Positions 34,469-43,360 of a stretch of 55,030 bases of DNA are shown piece after piece (within the stretch, counting starts at the first letter, position 1; each line of letters opens with the position of its first letter). The stretch spans positions 1 to 55,030 of the forward strand of contig CANQPB010000014.1 of assembly GCA_947625615.1 (NCBI GenBank), written 5' to 3'. The translations under genes were made by a program, and so were the position numbers. The DNA comes from an uncultured Clostridia bacterium (GTDB lineage: Bacteria; Bacillota; Clostridia; Oscillospirales; Ruminococcaceae). The notes beneath the pieces are model-generated. The model ran no database searches, was not told the origin of the DNA, and saw only the letters and a list, made by a program, of their open reading frames with translations.

Positions 34469-34957
34469 ATGGACAGACGCGACAAGATAAACTACTATCT
34501 CGACATTGCCGACACGGTTGCGGCGCGCTCAACCTGCCTAAGGCGCAGATACGGCGCGGTCATCGTAAATCACGATCAGATAATCTCGACCGGATATGTC
34601 GGCGCGCCGCGCGGGCGCCAGAATTGCTGCGATATAGGCACCTGCGTCCGTGAGGATCTCAAGATCCCGCGGGGCGAGCGCTACGAGCTCTGCCGCTCGG
34701 TTCATGCCGAGATGAACGCCGTCATAAGCGCCTCCCGCGAGGAGATGATAGGCGCGACGATGTATCTTGTCGGCCGCGAGGTGTCTACGGGAGAATATAT
34801 CAAAAATTCCGTCTGCTGCTCGCTATGCAAAAGAGTAGTTATCAACAGCGGCATCGAGAGGGTCATTATCCGAGACACCGATGAGGACTACCGCGTCATC
34901 GAGGTCATGGAATGGATAATGAATGACGAATCGGTCACCGGCGAGAGAGGATACTGA
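34469..34957 (+). CDS. dCMP deaminase family protein (ComEB-like)
   Basis: 162 residues. Zinc-dependent deaminase: the HAE motif (SVHAEMNAVI, residues ~75-84) supplies the zinc ligand and proton shuttle, and the CSLCKR segment near residue 117 supplies the two cysteines. It converts dCMP to dUMP for thymidylate synthesis; related ComEB proteins sit in competence loci. It is the first gene of a five-gene operon, and its stop overlaps the tsaE start (TGATG). Confidence 0.92.
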   Translation: MDRRDKINYYLDIADTVAARSTCLRRRYGAVIVNHDQIISTGYVGAPRGRQNCCDIGTCVREDLKIPRGERYELCRSVHAEMNAVISASREEMIGATMYLVGREVSTGEYIKNSVCCSLCKRVVINSGIERVIIRDTDEDYRVIEVMEWIMNDESVTGERGY

Positions 34958-35394
34958 TGCCGAAATATTCATTCACCACCCGCTCACCAGATGAGACCGT
35001 CGAGCTCGGCAAAAAGATAGGCGGGCGGCTTCGCGGCGGAGACGTAATTGCGTTTCGGGGCGGCCTCGGCGCCGGAAAGACCACGATGACCCGCGGAATT
35101 GCCGTCGGAATGGGTCTTAAGGACAACGTCAGCTCGCCGACCTTCGCGCTTGTCAACGAATATCCCGGCCCCGTTTCGCTCATACATTTCGACATGTTCC
35201 GCATAAGCGGCGCTTTGGATCTCGAATCCACCGGTTTTTTCGACTACCTTTCCGACGACGCCGTCATAGCGGTGGAGTGGAGCGAAAACATCGCAAGGGA
35301 GCTGCCCGAGGGGTGCATAGTCATTGAAATTTCCCCCGCCGAGGGTGACGCCCGCGAAATAACGGTTATCGGAGATGATAGATTTGACCTTTGA
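34957..35394 (+). CDS. tsaE: tRNA t6A biosynthesis ATPase TsaE
   Basis: 145 residues. ATPase required for making N6-threonylcarbamoyladenosine (t6A) at position 37 of ANN-decoding tRNAs, working with TsaB and TsaD. Walker A is GGLGAGKTTMTRG (residues ~35-47). SPTFALVNEY and LIHFDMFR follow, and the WSENI motif lies near residue 108. It overlaps dCMP deaminase by 1 nt and tsaB by 20 nt. TsaD is not in this window. Confidence 0.96.
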   Translation: MPKYSFTTRSPDETVELGKKIGGRLRGGDVIAFRGGLGAGKTTMTRGIAVGMGLKDNVSSPTFALVNEYPGPVSLIHFDMFRISGALDLESTGFFDYLSDDAVIAVEWSENIARELPEGCIVIEISPAEGDAREITVIGDDRFDL

Positions 35395-36091
35395 ATCCCC
35401 CTGCCTTCTCGGCATAGACACTTCCGGCAAAATAGCCTCCTGCGCTATAATGCGGGGCGGCGTTCTGCTCGGCGAGTGCACATTTCTCACCCGCCTCACC
35501 CATTCCCAGATAATTCTGCCCACCGTCAGGCGCACCCTTGCCGACTGCTCGCTCACGCTTTCGGATATCGATCTGTTTGCGGTCGCAGCTGGCCCGGGGA
35601 GCTACACCGGCCTGCGTATAGGCATAGCCGCGGTAAAGGGGCTTTGCGCCCTCGGAAAGCCCTGCGTCGGCGTTTCAACCCTCGAGGCGCTCGCCTATAA
35701 CGTCTGCGCTGCCAAGGGGCTGATAATCCCTCTGATGTCGGCGCGGCAGGGCGTGGCCTATTTCGGAGGATATTTAAGCGACGGCGGCTCGCTTGAAAGC
35801 TTTTTTGCCGACAGGGTAGGCGAGGAGAGCGAAATCCCCGCACTCGTCTCCGGCTTTGACGGCGACGTTATTTTGACCGGCGACTGCGCCCAAAGGCTTA
35901 AATCCGAGCTTTTTGCGAACGATCAGCGCGTGCGCCCAGCCCCGGAGAACCAAAGAATGCAGAGCGCGGCGGGCGTATGCATGGCGGCGCTTTCGCATCT
36001 TGACGAAGCCGCGGGCGGCGAAGCCCTCGGCGCGAGATATTTGCAGGACACCATGGCCGAAAAGCTCCGGGACAGGGAGGCGCGCCGATGA
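35375..36091 (+). CDS. tsaB: tRNA t6A biosynthesis protein TsaB
   Basis: 238-residue ASKHA-fold partner of TsaD. LLGIDTSGKIASCA at the start and AAGPGSYTGLRIGIAAVKGL near residue 70 are family signatures. The start is ATG at 35375, inside the end of tsaE, so translation is probably coupled. The next gene starts in the ATGA overlap. Confidence 0.95.
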   Translation: MIDLTFESPCLLGIDTSGKIASCAIMRGGVLLGECTFLTRLTHSQIILPTVRRTLADCSLTLSDIDLFAVAAGPGSYTGLRIGIAAVKGLCALGKPCVGVSTLEALAYNVCAAKGLIIPLMSARQGVAYFGGYLSDGGSLESFFADRVGEESEIPALVSGFDGDVILTGDCAQRLKSELFANDQRVRPAPENQRMQSAAGVCMAALSHLDEAAGGEALGARYLQDTMAEKLRDREARR

Positions 36092-36687
36092 AAAGAAAGC
36101 GCCTCGACAGGGATCTCGGCTGGGGCTTTCAGGGATTTCCCTACTACCAGTTTCGGCTCGAACTCCCCGAATTTTGCGGCCTTGCCGGCCTGATAGACAT
36201 TATCTCCGGCGAGCCGCAGTACTGGCACACCGAAAGGGCGGGCAATGTAATGACCGCCGGCGCGGGAATGAAATGGCTCCAGCTCGTCCCCGAGGGAAAG
36301 AGCCGCATGCTCACCGCCATGTTTTTGCCGGACGGCCGCCTGTCGGTCTGCTATATCGACATAATCGAGCGTCTCGAATACGATCCCGACGGCGTCGCCG
36401 CATATGTTGACAAATATTTGGACGTCGTCTTCACCCCGCAGGGAGATCTCGGCGTGTTCGACCGCGACGAGCTCGATGCGGCGCTCGAATCGCGTGACAT
36501 CACAAGGCCGCAGTACGATTCTGCGCTCAAAGAGTGCGAGCTTATTTTAAGCGAGCTTTGCCGCGATATCCCGAAGACGTCGCGTATGCTTTGTAAAATC
36601 CTGAAAACCGCACTTGAAAGGATAGAATCCGGCGAAAAGCCGCTTTATACAAAATATCAGAAAGAAATTACCGAAAGGGGAAATTAA
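36088..36687 (+). CDS. DUF402 domain protein
   Basis: 199 residues. The C-terminal half has the DUF402 pattern: CYIDIIERLEYDP, then KYLDVVFTPQGDLGVFDRDE and a following ITRPQYDSAL helix. Some DUF402 proteins are metal-dependent nucleoside or nucleotide phosphatases (the FomD and Ntdp relatives); the acidic residues needed for metal binding seem to be present. The N-terminal Trp/Tyr/Phe-rich segment is of unknown role. It overlaps tsaB by 4 nt and is followed by rpiB after 1 nt. Confidence 0.75.
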   Translation: MKRKRLDRDLGWGFQGFPYYQFRLELPEFCGLAGLIDIISGEPQYWHTERAGNVMTAGAGMKWLQLVPEGKSRMLTAMFLPDGRLSVCYIDIIERLEYDPDGVAAYVDKYLDVVFTPQGDLGVFDRDELDAALESRDITRPQYDSALKECELILSELCRDIPKTSRMLCKILKTALERIESGEKPLYTKYQKEITERGN

Positions 36688-36688
36688 A

Positions 36689-37129
36689 ATGATAGGAATA
36701 GGAAACGACCACGCCGCTATCGAGCTTAAGCATGCGATCTGCGAGCATCTTACCGAAAGGGGAATCGAGTTTACCGACTACGGCATCGAGCACGGCGAAA
36801 AGATAGACTACCCCGACATGGCCGAAAGGGTCTGCCGCGACGTCGTCTCGGGAAAGCTTGAAAAGGCGATACTTCTCTGCGGCACCGGCGTGGGGATATC
36901 GATTTCCGCGAACAAGATAAAGGGGATAAGGGCCTGCTGCTGCTCCGATACGTTTTCGGCGAAGTACACCCGCCTTCACAACGACGCCAACGTCATTTGC
37001 ATGGGCGGGCGGGTCGTCGGCCCAGGCCTCGCCTGCGAAATAGTCGATCTGTTTTTGGATACCGGCTTTGAGGGCGGAAGGCATCAGCGCCGCGTCGACA
37101 AGATAACCGCGCTCGAGCAAAAAGGGTAA
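36689..37129 (+). CDS. rpiB: Ribose 5-phosphate isomerase B
   Basis: 146 residues. Interconverts ribose 5-phosphate and ribulose 5-phosphate in the pentose phosphate pathway. MIGIGNDHAAIELK binds substrate, the catalytic cysteine is in ILLCGTGVGISI, and RACCCSDTFSAKYTRLHNDANV is the expected helix region. It is the last gene of the operon; a good terminator follows. RpiB relatives acting on allose phosphate are hard to exclude. Confidence 0.93.
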   Translation: MIGIGNDHAAIELKHAICEHLTERGIEFTDYGIEHGEKIDYPDMAERVCRDVVSGKLEKAILLCGTGVGISISANKIKGIRACCCSDTFSAKYTRLHNDANVICMGGRVVGPGLACEIVDLFLDTGFEGGRHQRRVDKITALEQKG

Positions 37130-37162
37130 AGGCGCTCCCCGGAAAATGAATGACAATATATC

Positions 37163-37194
37163 AGCCCCTCTTAAAAAGGGGCTTTTATATTTTA
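37163..37194 (+). terminator. Rho-independent terminator after rpiB
   Basis: AGCCCCT (37163-37169) pairs with AGGGGCT (37177-37183), followed by TTTATATTTTAT. Confidence 0.8.
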
Positions 37195-37236
37195 TGCGTT
37201 ACAAAAGAGTCCCGTGTTTTTTGTGAAATATCCCAC

Positions 37237-37265
37237 TTGCGTTTTGCTCAATAAGCATGTATAAT
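37237..37265 (+). promoter_or_regulatory. Promoter of the GH30-dockerin gene
   Basis: TTGCGT (37237-37242), a 17-bp spacer and a consensus TATAAT (37260-37265). GGAAAGGA lies before the ATG at 37296. I see no clear catabolite-repression (cre) palindrome. Confidence 0.7.
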
Positions 37266-37295
37266 AGATTTTAATCCCACGGAAAGGAACATTAT

Positions 37296-39353
37296 ATGAA
37301 ACACTCTCATCTACTAAGAAAAATTGCGGCGGTTGCCGTCGCCGCAGTTATCGCGCTGACGGGCTTAAGCTTCTCCGCATTTGCGGACACCCCCGCAAGC
37401 TACGTAGTCTTCTCGGGCTCAAAGGTTCTTGAAGGCTGGTTCCCCTCGTTCATCACCCAATATCTTGCCCCCGACGCCATGTCGGAATTTATCAGCGGGA
37501 TCCGGAACGACGGCGCCGTCATCGAGATCGAATACACCGGCAGCGCCGAGATACGTATTCTTTTGCAGAGCTATCCCGTTCTGAACGGCTCGGATTCTTA
37601 TCCCCATGCCAATATAGGCGGCGGGGTAGTCACCCAGGTGGGCGACCACAAGCTCGTCACCTTTAAGGCGGCGGATCTCATCAACGCCTACACCTCGACG
37701 AAACACCCCGACGACGGCTCCTTCCTCCGCCTTGACAAGGTGCTCAATTTCGGCATCGACGGCGCGGGAAACACCGTTTATTCGGTAGTCGTCAGATGGG
37801 TATATCCCGGCGATCCCGCGATAAACATCAATCTCAACGAGGAATACCAGACTATAGCCGGCTGGGGCGCCTCCTATACATGGTACGGCGACTGGATCCA
37901 GAACAACGTCCACCGCGAGGAGGTCTTCGACTGGATATTCAAAGACTGCCGCTTCAACATCTTAAGATTCCGCGATCTGCAGATGGTTCGCGCCTACGGC
38001 GGATCTTGGGAGGACACAAACTACGCAAACCGCGCCTATAAGCTCTACTACGACGCGGCGATCAAGAGGGGAATCAACCCCACCGTAGTAGTCACAAGCT
38101 GGGGCGAATACAGAGAAGCCGATTTTGTCGAATTCTCTCAGGACAACATGGGCAACAAGTTCTACACCCTCAAAAAGGACGCAAACGGAAACTACCGCTA
38201 TGACGATCTCGCTCAGTTCTACGTCACCTCCGTCCGCCAGTTCAAAGATGCCGGAATACCCATCGACTACTTCAGCATCTCCAACGAGGTCGAGCTGCAG
38301 CAGTTCCGCAAGGACGAGCAGGGAAACGACAGGGATCAGTCGGGCTTCTTCCTCGGCACCACCGAAACGCCGTATTACTGCTCCTACGCAAAGGCCTACA
38401 TAGCCACCTATAAGGCTTTTAAGGAGGCCTTCGGCGCCGAAGCCCCCAAGCTTCTTGCCGCCGAAACCATGGCCGCCAATCCTCAGCTCCTTAAAAGTTA
38501 TATCGACCCGATAATCGCCGAGTGCCCCGAAAGCGTTACCGATGTCGCGCATCACCTCTACGGAAGCACTCTCACCCCCGAAAACTTTGCGGAGATCTCA
38601 AACCAGTACTACGGAAAATACGGCCTCTGGCAGACCGAGTGGTATAACAACGATTTCTTCGGCCATGCGGCGGTAATGATAAACGAGCTTGTCAACGAAA
38701 ACCTCAACGCCTACCTTTACTGGGACGGCCTCTGGATTCCGGACGACGCCAACTGCCTCATTGAAATTGCCGACTGGGGCCCGCAGTCGCAGGTAAAGCG
38801 CCGCGGCAACCACTACATAATGATGCACTTCTCAAGGTTCATCGAACCAGGCTATATCCGCGTGGGCTCGTCCACCCAGTATACGAGGACTAAGACTGCG
38901 GCGTTCAAGTCGCCCGACGGCAGCAAGCTCGTGGTAGTCGCCCTCAACGACAGCGATAAAGACGACGTAATCGGCCTCAACATCGGCGCGGAGATCATCG
39001 GCCGGGAGATCTACAGAACTACCCGCCACACGACGGATAATTCCAAGGAAGAGGCTCTCAACGAATACATGAAAGAGGTTGAGGAGAATCTTTACGACGG
39101 CGCGAATATCACAATTCCGGCGAATACCTTAACCACCTACGTTCTCGACATTCAGGAGGCCGATCCCGTTTACGGCCAGCCGGGAGACCTCAACGAAGAC
39201 GGCTATGTCAATGTCCGCGACGGCGTAGTCATGCAGCGTGTTCTCTCGGGAATCGTCGCCGGCCAGCTTTCGCTCGCCGACCTCAACGCCGACGGCGAAA
39301 TCGACGTCCGCGACGGCGTAAAAATGCAGAGAATCCTCTCGCGCCTCGAATAA
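37296..39353 (+). CDS. Secreted GH30-like xylanase with C-terminal dockerin
   Basis: 685 residues: a signal peptide (to about residue 30), a beta module of roughly 150 residues, then a (beta/alpha)8 catalytic domain beginning YQTIAGWGASYTWYGDW. Acid/base E331 lies in SISNEVELQ and nucleophile E448 in GLWQTEWYN, as in GH30 enzymes, with a following beta domain. A two-repeat dockerin (GDLNEDGYVNVRDG and DLNADGEIDVRDG) forms the last ~58 residues. GH30 enzymes of related subfamilies cut glucuronoxylan, which would feed the cytoplasmic GH39 enzyme. The dockerin implies binding to a cohesin, not seen here. Own promoter and terminator. Confidence 0.85.
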   Translation: MKHSHLLRKIAAVAVAAVIALTGLSFSAFADTPASYVVFSGSKVLEGWFPSFITQYLAPDAMSEFISGIRNDGAVIEIEYTGSAEIRILLQSYPVLNGSDSYPHANIGGGVVTQVGDHKLVTFKAADLINAYTSTKHPDDGSFLRLDKVLNFGIDGAGNTVYSVVVRWVYPGDPAININLNEEYQTIAGWGASYTWYGDWIQNNVHREEVFDWIFKDCRFNILRFRDLQMVRAYGGSWEDTNYANRAYKLYYDAAIKRGINPTVVVTSWGEYREADFVEFSQDNMGNKFYTLKKDANGNYRYDDLAQFYVTSVRQFKDAGIPIDYFSISNEVELQQFRKDEQGNDRDQSGFFLGTTETPYYCSYAKAYIATYKAFKEAFGAEAPKLLAAETMAANPQLLKSYIDPIIAECPESVTDVAHHLYGSTLTPENFAEISNQYYGKYGLWQTEWYNNDFFGHAAVMINELVNENLNAYLYWDGLWIPDDANCLIEIADWGPQSQVKRRGNHYIMMHFSRFIEPGYIRVGSSTQYTRTKTAAFKSPDGSKLVVVALNDSDKDDVIGLNIGAEIIGREIYRTTRHTTDNSKEEALNEYMKEVEENLYDGANITIPANTLTTYVLDIQEADPVYGQPGDLNEDGYVNVRDGVVMQRVLSGIVAGQLSLADLNADGEIDVRDGVKMQRILSRLE

Positions 39354-39359
39354 AAATTT

Positions 39360-39386
39360 ATCCCCCTGCCAAGCAGGGGGATTTTT
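39360..39386 (+). terminator. Rho-independent terminator after GH30
   Basis: CCCCCTGC (39362-39369), loop CAA, GCAGGGGG (39373-39380), followed by ATTTTTGT. Confidence 0.9.
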
Positions 39387-39482
39387 GTATGGGTAAGCAA
39401 CTCCGTTTTATGTTATCGATATACCGCCGCACCGAAAGTGCCGCGTTGAGCGACGATATAGCAGCACGCCTTTGGGAACACA

Positions 39483-39590
39483 CCCCTCCCCTTGAGGGGA
39501 GGGGTCGCGCCGTTCGCCGTAAGGTGAACGGCCGGGTGACGGGGTGGAGACCCCCACGCTTCGCGAGGGAGAGGGGGCAGGGGGTGAGGC
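39483..39590 (+). repeat. Structured G-rich intergenic element
   Basis: A 527-nt gap (39354-39880) lies between the convergent GH30 and mfd genes. It holds a perfect 10-bp stem, CCCCTCCCCT/AGGGGAGGGG (39483-39504), a GCCGTTCGCC/GGTGAACGGC stem (39509-39532), and then a strand rich in G runs (GGGGTGG, GAGGGAGAGGGGGCAGGGGG). Short ORFs here lack coding character. 39600-39820 shows no recognisable gene. Confidence 0.6.
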
Positions 39591-39824
39591 AGATACGCAA
39601 CGCGAAAGAATTCTGCAAAATCGCACTTTAGTTTTGCGTTGCGCTGCAAAGCCGCTTCGGCAACTCGCGAAGCGTTAAAACTTTCTTTTCGCACTTCGCA
39701 GTCAAAAACGACAGACTGCTCGTGCTCAAAGAGTTTTAATCGCGTCGCCTGCCTCGGGTTTGCTAACGCAAACACCGGCTTTGCCGGACTTTTCCTATAA
39801 ACTGTTTTACCCAGCCCTGAGCAA

Positions 39825-39856
39825 GCCTTTTGAAAAAGGCTTGACCGAAAACTTTT
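39825..39856 (-). repeat. 32-nt dispersed repeat, copy 2
   Basis: Identical, on the minus strand, to 10404-10435. Here the hairpin extends to AAGCCTTTT/AAAAGGCTT (39823-39842). It lies just downstream of mfd, oriented with that gene, as copy 1 lies downstream of GH39. Confidence 0.85.
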
Positions 39857-39880
39857 TTCATTTGTGCGGTTTGGGCTTGC

Positions 39881-42800
39881 TTACCCCGCCGCGCTTTTAT
39901 TTCTGTGCCCGTCCATCTCGTTCAGCACGTCGCGCATAAGCCTCACCGGCGTTTCCCCGCTTAAAAGCTTCACGGCGACAAAGCCGTTGTCGGTGCCGTT
40001 CACCTGAACGCGCCCCTTGAATTTTTGCGCCACCGACATTATCGCCGGTACGTTCGCCTCGCGGATATAAAAGAATATCTGGTTTCCCTTTTGCGATATC
40101 TCCTTTACCCCGTTGTTCGAGGCCATATTTCTAAGCAGCGCCACGTTTATAAGCCCCGTCACCGATTCCGGCGGCTCGCCGAAGCGGTCGATAAGCTCGT
40201 CGATGACGTCCTCCGAATCCTCTACCGAAACTATCTGCGCGATTCTTCTGTACGCCTCAATCCTCAGCGGCAGATCCTCAATATAATCCTCCGGGATAAA
40301 CGCGTTTATCGAGATGTCAACAAGGCAGTCTTCGGGAGCCTTCGGCGGCGTCTCTCCCTTTTGCTCGGCAATAGCCTCGGTGAGAAGCCGCAGATACATG
40401 TCATATCCCACTGCCTCCATATGTCCGTGCTGTTTTGCCGAGAGTATAGACCCCACGCCGCGGATTTCAAGGTCGCGCATGGCGATCTTGAAGCCTGAGC
40501 CGAACTGCGTCAGCTCGCGTATGGCCTCCAGCCTTTTTGCGGCCACCTCGGTGAGCACCCTGCCCCTGCGGAACGTAAAGTAAGCGTACGCCCTCCTGTT
40601 CGATCTTCCCACTCTTCCCCGAAGCTGATACAGCTGCGAGAGCCCGAAGCGGTCGGAATCCTCAATGATGAGCGTGTTCACGTTCGGAACGTCCACGCCG
40701 GTCTCGATGATAGTCGTGCAGACCAATATGTCGATTTCGTTTTCAAGAAGCTGCCGCCAGATGTCCGAAAGCTTTTCCTCCTCCATCTGCCCGTGGGCGA
40801 TCCCTATCCTTGCGTCGGGCAGCTGCTGCGAAAGCCTGTAGGCGCACATTTCAAGCGTCTCTATCCTGTTGTGGATATAATAGACCTGCCCGCCCCGCCT
40901 GAGCTCCTTTTGTATAGCCTGAATGATGATTCCCTGCTGATGCTCCAAAACATAGGTCTGAACGGGATACCTGTCCTGCGGCGGCTCCTCGATTACCGAC
41001 ATATCCCTTATCCCCGACATCGCCATATTGAGCGTGCGGGGGATAGGCGTCGCCGAAAGCGTCAGAATATCCACCGAGGGGTACTGCTCCTTAAGCTTTT
41101 CTTTATGAGCCACGCCGAAGCGCTGCTCCTCGTCTATGATAAGCAGCCCGAGATCCTTGAATTTTATGTCGTTCTGCACCAGCCTGTGCGTGCCTATGAC
41201 GAGATCCACCTCGCCGGTCTTAAGCTTTCTGACTATCTCCTTTTGCTGCTTTGCCGTCCTGAATCTTGACAGCAGCTCAATGTTTACGGGAAAATGCGCA
41301 AACCGCCTCACTGCGGTCTGATAGTGCTGCCACGCCAAAACCGTCGTCGGCACCATTATCGCGCACTGCTTCGAATCGAGAACGCATTTCATCGCTGCCC
41401 GAAGCGCCACTTCGGTCTTGCCGAAGCCCACGTCTCCGCAGAGAAGTCTGTCCATCGGAACGGGCTTCATCATGTCCGCCTTTATTTCGTCCGCCGAGCG
41501 GAGCTGATCCGCGGTCTCCTCATATTCGAACCGCTCCTCAAATTCCGCCTGCCAGTCGTTGTCGGGCGAGAACTGATATCCCTTCGCCACCTGTCTTTTT
41601 GCGTAAAGAGCTATAAGCTCGTCGGCCATGTCCTTGCAGGCCTTTTTTATCCTCGTGCGGGTGCGCACCCATTCCTGGGTGCCGAGGCGGTTGAGCTTCA
41701 CTGCCTCCTCGTCGCCGGGGGCGATATATTTCGATATGACGTCAAGCTGCGTCACCGGCACATACAAAACGTCGGAGCCCGCGTATTTAACGGTGATGTA
41801 GTCCTTTATCACGCCGTTTGTCTCTATGCTTGATATCCCGGTGAACCGGCCTATTCCGTACAGCGTGTGAACCACAAGGTCTCCCGGCGCTATATCGGTT
41901 ATCGAGCTTATTTTCTTTGAATCTTTAGGCTTTTGGCGCGAGCGCTTTTTCGAGGCCGATACCCTCATTCTCGTTATCACGGCAAATTTCGCCGCGGGAT
42001 ATTCAAATCCCCCCGAAAGCGTCCCGGTGCCGACGTAAATCATTCCCTCGGAAAATTCCGAGCTTTCCGAAAGGTTTTGGCAGGAAAAGCCTTCCGCCCG
42101 AATGTCCTCTCTCAAGATGTCCCTGGCTTTTTCGCTTCCCGCAAGAACGACGGTGCAGCAGCCCCTTGCGGTTAAAGACCTGAGCTCCTCGTACAAAAGC
42201 GAGCTCTCCCCGCCCCAGCCCGAGGACTGAAACGCCTCCGCCGCAATCAGCTTTTTGAGCCTAACCTCAGATCCTCGCAGGAACATGTCGGTATAGACGA
42301 GCTTAAGCTTTGAAAGCCTTTGCATAAGCTCGGAAAACTCCGAATAAAAGCCGTTTGTTTCCTTATACAGAATGCCGTCCTCGTATAAAAGCTTTATGTC
42401 CTCCTGAAGCTGCCCTGAATACCCCTTTGCGCGCTCAGCGCAGGCCGCGTATTCCGAAATCAGGCATACCCCTCCGGCAAAATAGTCTGCAACCGAGACC
42501 CTTTCGCCGCATATCTGCATGTAATATTTGTCATAGCTCGCAAGCCCGGTGCCGCTTTTTAAGGCGTCAAGGTCGGCATGAAGATTTTTTCTTATGAGAT
42601 CCCCGTGCCGGCCGCTCACGCCGTCTATCATTTCGGAGATCTTCTTTTCAAGCTCTTCTTTGGGGATAAAAAGCTCCCTCGCCGGGGTGACGGATATCCC
42701 TCTCACGGTGTCCAGCCTTCTTTGCGATTCCACGTCGAAGATTGAAATCGTGTCTATCTCGTCTCCCCACAGCTCTATTCTGTATGGCAGCTCGGCGCTG

Positions 42801-43351
42801 ACGGGATAGATGTCTATAATTGAGCCGCGGATAGAGAACTGCCCCCGTCCCTCGGTCTGCGCCGCGCGGGAATACCCCATTTCGGTGAGCAGCCCCGCAA
42901 GCTCCTGCGTGTCGATTAACTCGCCCGGCTTGAAGTCAAGAGTAAAGTCGATAAGCTTGTCAGGCGGCATTGCCGACTGCATCGCCGCCTCGACGGAGCA
43001 TACCAAAACCCGCGTTTTATCGCATAAAACGCGGTATAGCGCGGATATCCTGCGGTGCTCGTAATCCGGCGATGCCGTCTCTATATTTGCAAAGGAAAAG
43101 TCCTTTACAGGGTATAGCGAGGCAATTTCGCCGCACGCCATTTCGTTAATGTCGGAAGCCGCCTTTGCGGCCGAGGCCTCGTCGGGGCAGATAAACAGCA
43201 CCCGGTTGATTTCCGAAAGGCAGCAGGCCAGATGCGCCTTATGCACGGCCGAAAGCCCCGTCACCGATGCCGGGACTTCCCCCTTTGCGAGGGTGGCGTT
43301 AAGCTCGTTTACAAAGCCGAGCCGCGCGGCGGCTTTCGTGAAAATGTTCAT
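39881..43351 (-). CDS. mfd: Transcription-repair coupling factor Mfd
   Basis: 1156 residues. ATP-driven translocase that removes RNA polymerase stalled at DNA damage and recruits UvrA. In order: a UvrB-like N-terminal module, an RNA polymerase-interacting domain starting near ITDIAPGDLVVHTLYGIGRF, a RecG-like helicase with Walker A GDVGFGKTEVALRAA and the DEEQRFG box, and the C-terminal TRCF domain. Full length for the family. It starts 9 nt after pth with the ribosome site GAGGTGA. With uvrB and uvrA in this window, most of the excision repair system is represented; uvrC is absent. Confidence 0.98.
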   Translation of the reverse strand: MNIFTKAAARLGFVNELNATLAKGEVPASVTGLSAVHKAHLACCLSEINRVLFICPDEASAAKAASDINEMACGEIASLYPVKDFSFANIETASPDYEHRRISALYRVLCDKTRVLVCSVEAAMQSAMPPDKLIDFTLDFKPGELIDTQELAGLLTEMGYSRAAQTEGRGQFSIRGSIIDIYPVSAELPYRIELWGDEIDTISIFDVESQRRLDTVRGISVTPARELFIPKEELEKKISEMIDGVSGRHGDLIRKNLHADLDALKSGTGLASYDKYYMQICGERVSVADYFAGGVCLISEYAACAERAKGYSGQLQEDIKLLYEDGILYKETNGFYSEFSELMQRLSKLKLVYTDMFLRGSEVRLKKLIAAEAFQSSGWGGESSLLYEELRSLTARGCCTVVLAGSEKARDILREDIRAEGFSCQNLSESSEFSEGMIYVGTGTLSGGFEYPAAKFAVITRMRVSASKKRSRQKPKDSKKISSITDIAPGDLVVHTLYGIGRFTGISSIETNGVIKDYITVKYAGSDVLYVPVTQLDVISKYIAPGDEEAVKLNRLGTQEWVRTRTRIKKACKDMADELIALYAKRQVAKGYQFSPDNDWQAEFEERFEYEETADQLRSADEIKADMMKPVPMDRLLCGDVGFGKTEVALRAAMKCVLDSKQCAIMVPTTVLAWQHYQTAVRRFAHFPVNIELLSRFRTAKQQKEIVRKLKTGEVDLVIGTHRLVQNDIKFKDLGLLIIDEEQRFGVAHKEKLKEQYPSVDILTLSATPIPRTLNMAMSGIRDMSVIEEPPQDRYPVQTYVLEHQQGIIIQAIQKELRRGGQVYYIHNRIETLEMCAYRLSQQLPDARIGIAHGQMEEEKLSDIWRQLLENEIDILVCTTIIETGVDVPNVNTLIIEDSDRFGLSQLYQLRGRVGRSNRRAYAYFTFRRGRVLTEVAAKRLEAIRELTQFGSGFKIAMRDLEIRGVGSILSAKQHGHMEAVGYDMYLRLLTEAIAEQKGETPPKAPEDCLVDISINAFIPEDYIEDLPLRIEAYRRIAQIVSVEDSEDVIDELIDRFGEPPESVTGLINVALLRNMASNNGVKEISQKGNQIFFYIREANVPAIMSVAQKFKGRVQVNGTDNGFVAVKLLSGETPVRLMRDVLNEMDGHRNKSAAG

Positions 43352-43360
43352 TATTTCACC

